Source: Ignelater luminosus
Taxonomy: Eukaryota > Arthropoda > Insecta > Coleoptera > Elateridae
Direction: 5' to 3'
Assembly (NCBI GenBank): GCA_011009095.1
Contig: VTPC01000427.1
Location: 347,485-411,484, forward strand
Length of the DNA: 64,000 nucleotides
In this document: piece after piece, positions 36,691 through 49,129 of the stretch
Position numbering within the stretch: the first letter of the stretch is position 1
How the letters are laid out: every line of letters starts with the position of its first letter
Notes under the pieces: model-generated
What the model saw: the letters and a program-made list of their open reading frames with translations, nothing else
Told to the model about the DNA's origin: nothing
Databases searched by the model: none
Program-made: the position numbers and the translations under genes

Positions 36691-36844
36691 TACATGTTAT
36701 AGTATGTAGAATTCTTCTTCAATCTCGCAAGTGCCTACTGTCAGCACCCAACGGTTTCCTCTGTAGATAATTAATGCAAAAATAATGACTGGTTTATAAA
36801 TAGGTATTTGTAAGTGTGTAATTTAGCAAAATTATGCGATATGT

Positions 36845-36960
36845 ACAAGGAAGGTGGTGACGCACTTTGACGGCGTCGTGACGACCACGAGCAGGTGTCG
36901 AAACGACGCTTACGGCGCCAAGAAGTATAAACACGGCTGAGGACATGCCTTTAAAAATTG
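36845..36960. promoter_or_regulatory. GC-richer island, candidate regulatory sequence
   Basis: Short CpG-containing block (gacggcgtcgtgacgaccac, cgacgcttacggcgcc) between AT-rich stretches, just after the RT remnants. No open frame. Confidence 0.3.
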
Positions 36961-38239
36961 GTATTTTGACTGCCGATTTACAGTAATAGGGTCGTTGTGC
37001 TCCTAACTCATTTATTCATGTTTTACAGGCAATTCGATAACAACCGGCGAATATTTATGCACCTGTATATTGTTGTTATGACCCAACAACCCATGTTACA
37101 CACCGCTAATGCCAACCTTTTAGTCGAAATTTAAAAAAATTACCATTTTTTTGTGAGATTCCACAGAGTATTTTTATGCAAACAAAATACTAATCAAAGA
37201 ATAAATTAACTTTCGATAATAGAATTTTATAATATACCAGATGAGAAATTCGAAGTCTACTTTTCATTTTGACGGACATAATGTAGGCATTGAGTAAATT
37301 ATTAAAATAGGAACGGTTCCATGTTATTAAATAATTCCTAATATAAACAGCGCCGTTTCTAATAAATAATAAACCACCAACGTTTAAATGAATGATGGAC
37401 AGGTGGAAAAACGGGAATGTGTTTACTATTTGAAAGTAATAGTCGAGAGATTTATTAATTTAATAAAAAAAGAGCATTATAATGTTATATTGTTAATTAA
37501 TTTTTTAGTCTCGTTAAACCTTTCATAACTATATTAAAGATTTGTATGTTCTTAGAAGACAAAACATTATTACAGACAGAATTTATGTTCGAAAGAATTT
37601 TTTAAAAAGTTACAATTACCTTAATTTATTCTAAGGAATTCAGAATCAATTTGCATTGTATAACAGTATAATGGAAGTTTGACATAGGCAATACAATTTT
37701 TTAATTTGTATTACGAAGACAGTTTAAAAGATACAAATTCTTGTTTTTGAACAAATATTATAGTTTGACTTAGAAATTGTGAATGATGATTTTAACAATA
37801 AAGTCAAATAATAGCTATTAGTAAATCAATCAATAATATTATTTCAATGAGTGTTTGTTCAAAGTTAACAAACAAGTAAACATTTACAAGCATTTTTGCA
37901 CTATTAATGACCCGAATCAAGAGGAATCCTCCATACTTGTCACCTACACACGTCTGGTTTAATTAACGTTATTGTATTTCGATACAAAATGGACATATAA
38001 TTTACCATCATAGTCAATTATTAATTGTTTTCCAAAATTTACGAACTGCACTTTGATTATTATTGATTTTTATCAGCACGTCTTTGTACCCAAATAAATA
38101 TAAAATGTATCGTATGCAAATTAATATTTGAAAGAAATCTCTAAGTAATGCTTTCAACTGGGATGTTCTGTGTCGGAAGAATGGCATTATATTTAGGCGA
38201 TGATCCATCATTATTTATTAGTGTATGTATCCAGGAGGT

Positions 38240-38860
38240 AGACATTTATCTGAGGCCGAAGATGATGCAGTGACAAGCACACGTAGTCGTTAATTCGTCC
38301 TCTTACCCATGACTGACAAGTCTAAACAGATGTCGCGACGTGAGAAACATTTGACAGTCATTTGTTTTCACATCAGGCCAGCGCATCTAAATGCACTAGC
38401 ACACAATGGAATCACGGAGCATACCAATCATCTTCACTACGAGGAAGTCAATTATCTACATTAAAGCACGCCGGAGAATAGCTCGATAAGAAAGCCATTA
38501 CACTCTCGCGGCTCTGCATGCGAATTTTGTCAGGATAATCACAAATTTCCGGAGGACAATTCTTGATATCTGCGTGACCCTGCTTTTTCTCTTCTTTTTT
38601 TCTACTAAGATACCGACGGCTTATTAGATAGGAGCAATACCATGCAAGTCATCGACAGCAAAGGGTTCTCCTCGCAGCAGGCCTTACTAAGCGATACATC
38701 ACTGGGAATTATCCAGATGTGTGATGCTAGGAGGATTAGAAATGTTAGGCCGGACTTTCGACCTCCTCTTCGTACGAACCGCATTCCGCATGGTTATATA
38801 TACAGCACTAGGAATACCTTTGGAGATTATTATATCTTGACATCGTGACATAATTAATAA
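38240..38860. promoter_or_regulatory. GC-richer region, candidate regulatory sequence
   Basis: About 600 bases of balanced composition with tgtcgcgacg, a TGACAG at 38352-38357 and several CG dinucleotides. Overlapping plus and minus open frames near 38642-38884 have no family resemblance, and neither has support as a gene. Confidence 0.3.
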
Positions 38861-41639
38861 CATTAAGAAATACCACGCTATCATATTTTTCTTATTTTTT
38901 CTTGATCATTATTTATAAGTAACCCAAGAATAAAATGCAGATTTCTCTAAAGCTCAATTAATTACCTAAAGAACTGTTTTCTGTTTTTTTTCAATTGTTT
39001 TATATATATACGTATCTTTTCAATTCTAAATTATTTTTGCCTGTTCTTGTGATTAATCTATCATAGGTTTTTCTATTCTATGACTGAAAGCAAGTTTATG
39101 GAGAACCAATACGTCAAGTAAGTAACTTATTCTTTTCTTCAACAAATCTTAATTGTAAAATTAAGGAAAAAACTAATTAATTCTAAATTATACGCTATAA
39201 AAGATGGTTTCCTACGATGATGACTTCTCCCAGAATGGTTGAACTTTAAGCATTTAATGCAATGAAGTTTCCAGATAATTATTTACTGCTATATAATTTA
39301 ATAGCGCGCTTCCAAACATTGTAAGATCGGTATGTTTGGCATAGGTAACCTTTTTGGTGTTTCCATTACAGCTCATACATCAATGTCAGAGATCAGATCT
39401 TATACCTAATATGGTCTGTGTTTCGATTCAAGTTGGTGTTTAATTTAGTCAAAATTTACTTCGCCATGCATTTTCTAAAATTACTACTTACTTCGAAGAC
39501 TCTAATTCTGAATTTTGACAAATTAAAGATACCGATATGGTGTAATAGTATAACTTCTGCATTTCTTTTTTTTTTTAAAGTCATCCAACATTTTTCTACT
39601 ACCTTGTCGAAATTGAATGTCTCAAACAACACAAGTGCAGATTGCCAAACCATTCTGTACCAACTAAATTATATTTTCTTGTTTTTGAAGCTGATTCATC
39701 CAGTTATCAAATTGAGTTGTTTTTTAAAATTTTTGGAAATTCGCTTACTGCTTTCTGCTCTTGGTATATGGTAGGAATTTCACATGATTATAGCAAGCAT
39801 TATATTAAGAGATTACCACGTGTTTGCCGACTTTATTTATTGGATTTCTACTACTGAAGTACTGTTGCTTGCTTGATCCTCTTTGGTCTTCATTGTTTGT
39901 AATTAGTTGTGCAGAATCTTAATGAGATTCAAATACTTTGTACTTCAGGAGAATCTGTAATGATTTGTTTGTCCTTTTGTTTTATCTTATCGATAAATAA
40001 TTGTAGTGGTAGTTTGTAGATTCTCTCTCTTAGAATTTTTCCATGGCAGCAACATGAAGACGTTTGAAGATACGAAAGAGAACTAGAAGGCTGATATTTT
40101 TTTAATAAAATGGTAACATTCGCTTTTAATTGAAATACAACTGTGCTCATTGATATACATAGAGTGCATAAGGTGTTTCAAAATGAATGATGACTTTGGA
40201 ACTACAGCTGCCAAAATTATCACTTTTACTTAAAATTGTCAATTTTCTATTTTTGAGCTGTGTTGAGCCCACATTTAAGAAACATTTATAACAACAATTG
40301 GAAGAAGGCTTAGAAAAGGTCTGAAGTGGATCTGCCAGGCGGAAACGCAAAACTTCATGAATTTCATCAATTATGAATCGATGCCGAAATCGATCGATTT
40401 GCGACGTTAAAACTCTACAACTGCAAAAAAAATCGCGTCAGACGTCGCACTCAGTGGCTTGGTTTTAGCAAATTATTGAATTAACTAACAAAATGCACTT
40501 TGAACATATGATTACTTGAGGTTTGGGTCAGCAAAATTTGCCATGTTATGGCATCCTTTTCTCAATGACGTGAAGCTGAAAATTCTTAAATTAACCGGTA
40601 AGTAAAGATGAGCTAGCTGTACACTTCAATGGGAAGATGTATGACTGAGTACACTAGTAAGGTCTTATTGAAGAAAGCCTAAGAGTACATAGGCAAATCT
40701 AAATTCTCATTTAATAGATGAAATTACATTTCAAAAAGTTTAAATTGTATCGACCATTTAGAATTTTATTATACTAATGATCATAGTATATTGAACTAAT
40801 CTGTCTTTGTAAATTGGAATATCGCAAACAGTCTTTATCAATTTGAAATAAGTTGCCAAAAACATATTTTTCTCTAGGTTAGAATAATGAAAAGATAACC
40901 AAAAAGAAATTAGAAATGTTTACGTTTACTTTTGTATCAATAAATTCAACCACTATGCGTTTTTTACACTTTTGGTGCCGATATAGGAATCACACATTTG
41001 TCAAATGAAAGAGAAGATAGTTTTTAGCTTGCATCTCTAACATTCATATGGTTTAAAAGCCGTTGGCATTTCTTATTAAGAAGGGTTTAAGCGAGAAAGG
41101 AATTCTTTAAATATTTCAAATACCAATTACAAAACTAAAATATAACAAATATGGTTGGCAAGTTAGAATTTTTAAAATGTACCCTAGAGCTATGGGCGTT
41201 CACTCTTCATTTCTTTCAGATCTTACATGGTCTATTAATGTTTCTAAAATCTAATGTCGAAACGGAAACTTTGCCTTCGGCTGAGGTGTCGAGATCATTT
41301 AATTTTGCTCATTACTGTAGGTGCATATCATATTTCATGTCTGCATGAAGTATATTATTAATCACTTGCTAAGAATGAAGTTTAACAAATGGATACATTA
41401 AGCGATAAGTGCACATACACATTTAATGCATTTTGGGTTATGCAATATTTTTATGGTTTCTTTCTTGAATCAAAAGATTTAACTTGTTATGTTAACTTAT
41501 TGTTAGTTAATTGTTTATAATTTTTTTTCTTTTACTTTTAGTAAAAATATCAAACAACAGTCAACTTTTTTTATTTCTTTAAAATTTTCCTTGTCAAACT
41601 TCATAGAAATGTATGAAAAGTCAGGCAGAACGATATATC

Positions 41640-41960
41640 GGGTAGATGACATAGTTTTAGCAGGAACCGCCGGTTGAGTGCCGCGAACCGAGAGGCCGTC
41701 ACTCACCTGTCATCTCTGACAGTGATCTGCAAATGTTTAGAGAATTCCAGGCGGTCGCGATGCCATTCAATCAACCACCGTAAATAATCGCCGTATAACA
41801 CATGATAATGTTTATGTGGAGATGTGTATCCGATCGCTTTATTTGCTTTCCGTTGCGACGTGCAATTTGGCGTTTACGCGTGTACGCTTTCGCGAGTCTT
41901 GTTCATTGTGCATCTTTCGCGCAAAATGTGAGTGATGGTGAGCGCAAGACCCTTAGCATA
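41640..41960. promoter_or_regulatory. GC-richer island with inverted TGACAG sites
   Basis: Includes CTGTCA-tctc-TGACAG (41707-41722), two back-to-back copies of the Meis/Hth core site with a four-base gap. Short open frames on both strands are not convincing. Confidence 0.4.
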
Positions 41961-42039
41961 TACGGAGATGATTATAGAAATTATGCGTTATAAAAATATA
42001 ATTTATGTAATTATGGTAATAGCCGCAAATTATCATTAT

Positions 42040-42400
42040 ATACATTTATAATGCGGCACACAGGCAAGCGGGCAGGCATCCCGCGTAGCCTTGGGTCCGG
42101 CGATTTTTCTACCTATTCAGTCACGTAGTGATCGCATAGAGAGAATTGATAAGGTCGGCGGTGGTATAGGAGAGTGGAATGTAGACGTCAGATGCGGTGC
42201 CTGATTGGAATCCCACGAGCTGGCCGACAAGGTGAGCATTCTCGGCCTGTAATATTTTTATGAGCCAGCTCTGCACCAATGGATGAGTGACGTAACCCGT
42301 CATTGTGGCCGCAATCCGCCCGCTTCGACGTCTCTGTTCTCGCCCACCCCGGCCCGCGAGCCATACAAGAATTTTTGGATCACAAAAGCATAGCGTTCCA
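42040..42400. other. GC-richer island
   Basis: Block with caagcgggcaggcatcccgc and a later gccgcaatccgcccgc. Overlapping short open frames on both strands do not resemble known proteins. Confidence 0.25.
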
Positions 42401-43899
42401 CTGCTGGATTCTTTCGCTCGTCTCGCTGATATATACGCTTTTTTATTACTAACACCTTTGTTCTTCCAACGGAACCTCTACTCAGCAATATTGCTACTGG
42501 CTACCATTACCATCCAAAGTGACCCTTCTTTTTTCTCGTTTTTCATTTATAACCAAAGAAAGAAATCTTTAGCGTTTTATATATAAAAATTGGTTCTCTT
42601 TCATTGTTGCTTAAAGTCGAATCATTCCTTCAGATATGGTTAAAGTTGAATAATGAAATATTAAAATGAGCAGTTTAGCCTCCTAGCAAAACTGACCGAA
42701 ACTCCCTAAAAACATGTCTAATGTCTACACCTAGTGGATGCCTACTGTTCACCTGAAACAATAACAGCGAACGGTTTTTGACATTAAGAAAATTACCATC
42801 CATTAATCATTTACTAAACAGAGCTTCTGTAATTGCTTCCTACAAGTAAGCTGTCATGATGACATGGGAAATGAAAACGTACTATTTATTTAATTTATAG
42901 ATGACGAAGGTGCTGCTGTATATTCTTGATGCAGGATGAAGGCTTTTTTTTATTATGAAATTCATTCCATTAAATTTTATATTTCATGTTGACATTTTTT
43001 TTTCGTATAATTAATGATAATTGATAATAATAACTAACATCCATACATGGATTTATATATATTTATAAAACACATTCTAAAAGTAAATATAGGTAAACAA
43101 GAACGTGACTATCATTAGACATAATGAATTGTGCATAGTAATGCCGGTGAAAATTGCTTTTCATCGTTTATAGTTATATTATTGCATCGGTTAACAGCTT
43201 TACTTAATTAGGAAAAAAATAATATTGAATCGTAATGAAATACATTTTCGAAGCTTTCTATCATCAGTATCACTTATGAATCATTCTTGAAATCCTGTGA
43301 CACCATTACAGTAATAGCATTTTAACAAGTTGGCACTGTACCAGTTGTAATCTGATTTCGATGCTTTTAGTTTTCAAACGTCGATTTTTCAAAACTTCGC
43401 AAACAATTGTGTAAGCTTTAATAACTACACTTTGGTTCTTCTTAAAAGTTGATCGAATGTATTAACACTGTTAAGAAGAACAAAAACTATTTGCAGTCAT
43501 AGTCAATAGAGCAAAGAAAAATTAACTGAGATGTAAACATAATAAACCACTCTTGATATCATAATTTGATGTTCATACTAATTGTAAAACCATGTTTGAT
43601 ATCGCCTTGTCAAAATCCTAACTACCGAAATTTTCACGTTGAAAAGAAGTTTTAGGTGATGGATAAGCGTCCTTGTCACACACTTTCAGGCTTGTCATTA
43701 AACTACCGAACTTCCAAATTAAAACAGGATCGTTTCTTTAAATCTAAATGACTAAGTCGTGTTTTCCTAAATTCGTTGGTTTTACATGCCAATTTTGATT
43801 AGAACCTACCTAATGTGACATTATGAATATGCATGCTAGAATGATGGAGAGAACTACGTGCAGCATCCTTGCTTTTGTAGGGTGGGAGACAATCACAAA

Positions 43900-44480
43900 C
43901 GACGAAGATAAGCGTTGATTAATTGTCTGTGCTGGCTACAACGTCTGCGACATCCGAACGCAGATGATCCGCACCAGACTGGTTTTGGCGATCGGTGTTG
44001 AGATAACGAGCGGGCCAGGAATGTTCGATCACGATACGACCGCCAAACCGGTCGAGAAGGAATACTGATAAAGGATACGAGGAGAGCCCGTCGATTCTAG
44101 CATCGGGAGATTTATTACCCCGGCCATCAGAGAGGGAGTATAGCTCGACAGCCAACACTCTGATGGGAAAGCGAAATCTTACTATTCATTTCATTAAACC
44201 AGAAACTCATTTTTTTGCTCGTGACGACGACGCACTACTAGCAACATTCAAAACCTGTTGTGTAAATTATTGCCCATTCGAAATCTGTTAGAGTAACTTC
44301 GCTAAGGATGGTAAAGCGCCTCGCTATTATTTTACGGCGTTGACAAAGACGCCATTTGCGGTGAGTATCTCGTAAAATAAGTCGTTGGCTTTTGTTCGGC
44401 GACAATGAAGGGGCGCAGAGACGGTGGTCTCATCACGGGGGAGTACTCAAACACCCCTAATTATTACTGCTGTCGCTAAA
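43900..44480. promoter_or_regulatory. GC-richer island 0.8 kb before the homeobox exon
   Basis: Contains TCTGCG ... CGCAGA, ACCAGACTGGT (43973-43983) and GGCGT ... ACGCC (about 44337-44354). A donor-like sequence GCG|gtgagtat at 44361 has no convincing coding block before it. A minus-strand open frame of 79 codons (43919-44158) is unrecognised. Confidence 0.3.
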
Positions 44481-45275
44481 ACTTTTATGCAGACGTAAAC
44501 GTGAAATCACCACTCTCAACCTTAACCCTGTTTACATTCTATCGATTCCCTTAATCGATTTCTCTTTGTTTATATTTTTGCATTCTATTTTGCGAAAAAT
44601 AAAACCTTTTATTTCATTACGTTTTAACGATATTATTAATTTATCTATAATCTGAATTACTGTGGGTGTTAAAATATGGGGCTGCTAGTGACTTGTTAGG
44701 CAAATAAACGGGATTATTTATTCCTTTATAAATACGTAATTTGATGGAATTATGAAACAGGAAGTTGATTGTAATTATTTCTTATATCGTACAACTCAAT
44801 ATACATTTTATAATAGAATAAAAACTTTAATCACTTTGTGTTTTCTGTTCTAAATTTTCTTTTGTGTTAATTAATTTCATTGGCATTCATTACACGTAGG
44901 TGACTTATCTCTTTTGTTTGTTCTCTATGGTATGTGCCCGATTACTTTTCTCAAATAAATGATGTTTGGTTAAGCTTTTACCACCACATCCTTACATCCT
45001 GTTACATTTAAAACAGATCGGTTGATCTTTTGCATTGTACATAAACACAACAATTCGATTGTAAATAAACCGTCCACCCTAATCTGATTTCTTTCCCTTT
45101 CAGTTTGCGTGTGAGTCATTAACCCCCACTCTGTACATTCTCCCTTGCTATGCATACAAACATTACATTGAGAGCCATTAGAACACCCGCAAAATTGCGT
45201 AGTGAAATTAACCAGGCGGTGGGCGGTGAGGGGTGAATCGAGAGGACGGACGTGAAGTTGCATTCTTTGTTGCAG

Positions 45276-45424
45276 GTGATGCGAGCAATGCGAGCGTCGG
45301 CAGCGGCGAGGGAACCGGCGAGGAGGACGACGACACCAATGGCAAAAAGAATCAAAAGAAGCGGGGCATATTTCCAAAAGTCGCAACCAACATTTTAAGA
45401 GCGTGGCTTTTTCAACACTTAACG
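45276..45424 (+). CDS. hth: homothorax exon: acidic linker plus N-terminal arm and helix 1 of the TALE homeodomain
   Basis: Coding exon of Homothorax. The acceptor is cattctttgttgcag; two bases finish the Gly codon from the 14686 exon and 49 codons follow. They read [19 protein letters not shown], then a Lys-rich stretch (GKKNQKKRG), then [19 protein letters not shown], the invariant start of the Meis/Hth homeodomain including helix 1. The exon ends after a full Thr codon (phase 0) at donor ACG|gtgggt. The serine/acidic run before the homeodomain is usual for Hth. The open frame continues past the donor only by reading into the intron. A 138-codon open frame on the other strand (44970-45386) is an antisense shadow of this exon. 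The family binds TGACAG-type sites as a complex with Exd/Pbx and Hox proteins. Confidence 0.98.
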
Positions 45425-45549
45425 GTGGGTAAAATTACATTAAGATATTTTGCAAATCTTACTAAAATATTGTTAGGTACCTTACAGTAAAGTTACATAA
45501 ATGCAATTTTTTTCTCGACAAATTAAGATCAACACGAACTCCTATATCT

Positions 45550-46960
45550 CGAATAAGTAAAAAGTAAATAACGATAGATGTCAGTGTATAAATCCCAACG
45601 ATAGATGGTAATTCGAAGTGCGGTTTTGCTCAAAAAGAGCGATATTTAGGGAACATATTATACACCTACCCACGAACAGACGCGTTAACATAATTTACAG
45701 AACGTCTCCTAAACGACGCACGTTAAGATAGAGATCGCAATCTCGTAAAATAGTCGGAATGTGACCGCAGCCTTTTGAGGGATTTGCATAGCGGATCTTA
45801 GAACGGGAGAAATCGCCGGCTTTTATTCCCAACACGGGCATTTAAGTAGGCAATATCCATACCATTGAAGTCGCATTGGCCCGGCTTTCCGTTGGTGTTT
45901 ACATGCCATTTACAAGCTCGTCACCGAATCGTATCTATACAGAGAGGAGAAAGTATCATCGATCCTCGACGGCGGCGTCGACGGCGGCGGCGGTGGCTTT
46001 ATTAATTCCGCATCGCATGGCCGTACGCGGTTTTGCATGCGAGTTATGAAGCCTGCAGGAAATTACGTCGTCTGGGCCCGACCCTCACGTAGCGCTCGGG
46101 ATTACGGCCGGCTCGACCCCAAAAGGCCATTCCATCTCTGAAAACGACATTTAATAGTGCTCGCCGCTTTATCTGGCGGCGTGCATGCAAACAGCCCCCG
46201 CCCCGGGGGATACGCAGATGAACTAATATATCAGGCTCGTTACGCTGGCCGAGATTCCGCTAGCGCCGGTGGTGGTACTGCTACTATTATATAGCAAATA
46301 CTACCACGCGTATGTACTACCTTCCTCAATTCCTCCTCACGATTTCGTCTACCTTTACTTATAGGTATCGTCCTTGCACAGTTGTGGGTGACGGGTTCCG
46401 TGATATAAGACGGCTCGAGTGGCTCCCGAAGGAAATCCCGCCGAACGAAGCGGGACCTGTCTACCTGTCAGCCGGAATTAAAGGATGGGAGCCCGCAATT
46501 GGACCTCCGGCCGGGGAACCATAGATAACAGCAAGTCGAGCTCCCCGGAGATACGGACGTCTTGACCGCGGCTCAATATTTAATGTGGCCTGTAAAGAGA
46601 AGGCCGCTACTGTAAACGCTAAAGACCACTCGGCGACGCATGAATATTTGAGCGATGCATCATCCCCGCGCTCTGGGTATCGCTCCTCACTGATCCCGGC
46701 TTACTTGCACGACTCATTAACCCCTCCGCGCTAATCCTACTATCGGATATTGCGAGGGGCCACACGCGATCGATGTTCACCCTCCAAACTTCATACTACC
46801 AACGGTTGTCCACCACCGACGCCATCTGCGCTCTCCACTGTCCGCTAACGATGTTAATGTCTTTGATTAATCCACCCACACCGTCATCTGAAGGTATTGC
46901 GGTATTTGCGGTTCGACTGCTCCAAAACATAATCAGAACGGACGAATCCGGTAAGAGAAG
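45550..46960. promoter_or_regulatory. Long GC-rich region after the homeobox exon
   Basis: The densest CpG-bearing part of the window. It holds the direct repeat AACGATAGATG (45570-45580, 45598-45608), a CGG/CGA-rich run (45969-45999), CCCCCG-ccc-CGGGGG (46195-46209), an imperfect hairpin GGTGGTACTGCTA ... TAGCAAATACTACCAC (about 46270-46307), and a stem within a stem: GGCTCCC ... GGGAGCC enclosing TCCCGC ... GCGGGA (46436-46455). Open frames here (for example 46312-46524) have no family match. Candidate enhancer cluster. Confidence 0.4.
45969..45999. repeat. Imperfect CGG-type low-complexity run
   Basis: gacggcggcgtcgacggcgg followed by more cgg units. Short and imperfect. Confidence 0.6.
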
Positions 46961-47459
46961 CTAGACCCAGAAACTTGATCTAATTTCACCAAACTATCCC
47001 TTTTTTGTTTACAAGAAGACGTATCAACATTCAACGTTACCCAAAGCCAACGAAAACAAATCAAGTTGGAAGATGTTCAATTTGCGTTTCCACCTTTAAG
47101 TGGATGGAGTTCCATACCTTAATTTCTAAATGTAAATAAACAACAAATCTAAACAAATGAAACAGAAAATAAAAATTGTGCAAACTGCTCTAATTACGGC
47201 AGGGGTCAGGTTTGTTGTATTTACAGGAATAACATAGTTAGAACAAGCAAAACTCTTATCCATTATACATCACAGAAATCAGATTAACGTCGCAGCGTAA
47301 TGTCATATAATATGCTAATTATGCTGGAAACGCGCTTTGCTTCCTTTTTACAATAGCCTTCTAAGTATCCGCACCTCCTCTCTTATCCTTCAGCATAATT
47401 CTACGAAACGGATTTCCACCCTCATTCTGTAAAACTTTTTATAAGCTCGCAAATATTAA

Positions 47460-48240
47460 TTAAAACGCGTAGTCTTAGCTACGCCATGGCGACATCTCGT
47501 GCCGGGGCAGTAATTACTGTCACGTGACCGGCTAAGGTAACTCGCTGAAATTTCATTAGAGCTGAACGGCACCCATAAATCTCGTCAGCGACATACAGCC
47601 CAAGATGCTTTCGATTTTCATGGGCGCCAAAAAATCGCATCATTTGCATTCTAATTTAGCGTTATTCGGTCGCGTTTCGGTAAGTTTTCGCTATAACATG
47701 GAATGCGAATCGGCAGCTATATTCTTCTATACGAGACGTCGTACACCCTCGTAACACCCCGCTGCGCTGCCTATTTGTAAAAGCCGATATTTGTAAGAAC
47801 GCGGAACCCTTGATTTTTACGGTTATTTCGATATGTCGGGAACGAAACGAAAAAATAGTCTTTCCGGCTACGAGCTTCCATTTCCGGCTCGGGTGCATCT
47901 TGGGCTATATTTCCGGCGCGGTTATCCTAGTTTATCCGCGAGGGAGCTCCCGCCGTCGACATGTGTCCTGCTTACCCGCCGATAGGAAATCCACGTAGGA
48001 TTTTCATCCCCATTCCGCTGGTCCAGCACCGCAATACGTTCTGATCATAAAAGTCCTGGTTAAATTTGAAATATTTGGTAAGGTGTGCTCGAGAAAGATT
48101 TTCCTTCTATAGTGAGTTACGGGTCTCAGCTGATGTAATCAGGACAAGCTTTACAATAAACCGGGACAGCTGCGTCCCGACCGTCTAGCAATCACCGTCA
48201 CGCAGACATATATGAAAATCTTCGGTTGACTAGACGTCGT
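47460..48240. promoter_or_regulatory. GC-richer region with abutting palindromes
   Basis: Contains CAGTAATTACTG (47508-47519) overlapping by one base with GTCACGTGAC (47519-47528), and CGGGAC-agctgc-GTCCCG (48162-48179). Open frames on both strands at 47662-47998 mirror each other and are not convincing. Confidence 0.4.
47508..47528. promoter_or_regulatory. Paired palindromes: homeodomain-type and E-box
   Basis: CAGTAATTACTG holds a TAATTA core as used by homeodomain dimers. The overlapping GTCACGTGAC is a perfect ten-base palindrome around the CACGTG E-box. Binding is inferred from motif only. Confidence 0.4.
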
Positions 48241-49129
48241 TTGAATCAACCCTAACGTGAATAATGGTCCTACAGGAATTAGGTGGTAGATTAGCTTGTA
48301 CGATATTAAAACTGTATCAACTGGCTTTTTGGATATGTTCTTGCATACATGAGGTTACGTTAGGTCGGGAAAGGTCGCCGAAGGCGTTTACGATAACGTC
48401 AACGATGACAGAGTACCTCCGTTATCAACACTACACAGGCCAGCAGAGAAACAAAATGAATCCGCTCTACTGCCTTACACTGGCTACCGTTTACAACCGA
48501 AAACCTCCTGGGTTACATATTCTACAATTTTCTTTTTAAAAGGTTTCTATTGACGATAGAGTTATAAATGGGATCGCAGCGTGTATCATTATTTAATATT
48601 CCACGTTGTGGGGCATTTACATCATTAGTGTACTATAGTATCTTAATATTTTCTTACTTTTTCACACCCCCTCCACAGCAATATCTCCCTGGTTGTCTAG
48701 GGAAATCATCAACCTCCTTTCTTCGGTATTGAAAAAATTAACGTGTACTCTATGAAAATGTACAATGCAAGAATATTTTATAACTTATCCATTACATTAT
48801 GAAAAACATATTTTGATTAAGTAGGTCAGTTCTGTTGGGAAAAGGATTGCAACCCTTGACGGAACATTTTAATATCGTTATGGTTTTGAAATGATTTATT
48901 CGTAGTTGTATTTAGTTTTCTCCACAGTGACCGACCCATTTCAAATCGTCTGTTACAAACTTTTGAATTTATATTCCGGTTTCTAACAAAGGTCTAAAAT
49001 CTCGATTTCGAATATTTGATTGTAATACTATTTTGGCATGTTACTATTTTTTCGTTAATCGGCTTTATCTTAGACTCACATTCATTTAACTTTAAGAGTG
49101 TTGGAATTGCCTCGGTGACAATAAGGTGT

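Larger units (their letters stand above)
14794..45275 (+). other. hth: homothorax intron of 30.5 kb
   Basis: Bounded by the donor gtgagt at 14794 and the acceptor ending at 45275, both confirmed by the reading frame across the junction. Contents in order: an inverted-repeat-rich island (14979-15254); quiet AT-rich DNA to 19900; a Tc1-like pseudogene; quiet DNA 20805-23039; a GC-richer island with an X-box match (23040-23230); a minus-strand RT remnant (25560-25875); quiet DNA with one small island at 28660-28780; a MITE-like element (33108-33550); plus-strand RT remnants (35480-36690); then islands at 36845-36960, 38240-38860, 41640-42400 and 43900-44480. Quiet here means no recognisable protein, RNA or long repeat. 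Confidence 0.9.

Noticed and set aside
40147-40400. Minus-strand open frame next to ggtgtttcaaaatgaatg as the end of a transposase gene
   Set aside because: The end motif is loosely reminiscent of insect transposons but the translated text matched no motif order I could defend.
44337-44370. Strong donor-like GCG|gtgagtat before the homeobox exon as the end of an alternative exon
   Set aside because: No acceptor and no in-frame conserved coding block precede it.
44970-45386. 138-codon minus-strand open frame, with a second minus frame at 45119-45355
   Set aside because: Lies antisense to the hth homeobox exon and is explained by the plus-strand coding composition.
45233-45490. Plus-strand 85-codon open frame taken as a separate gene
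   Set aside because: Its centre is the hth exon 45276-45424; the ends are intron read-through beyond the acceptor and donor.
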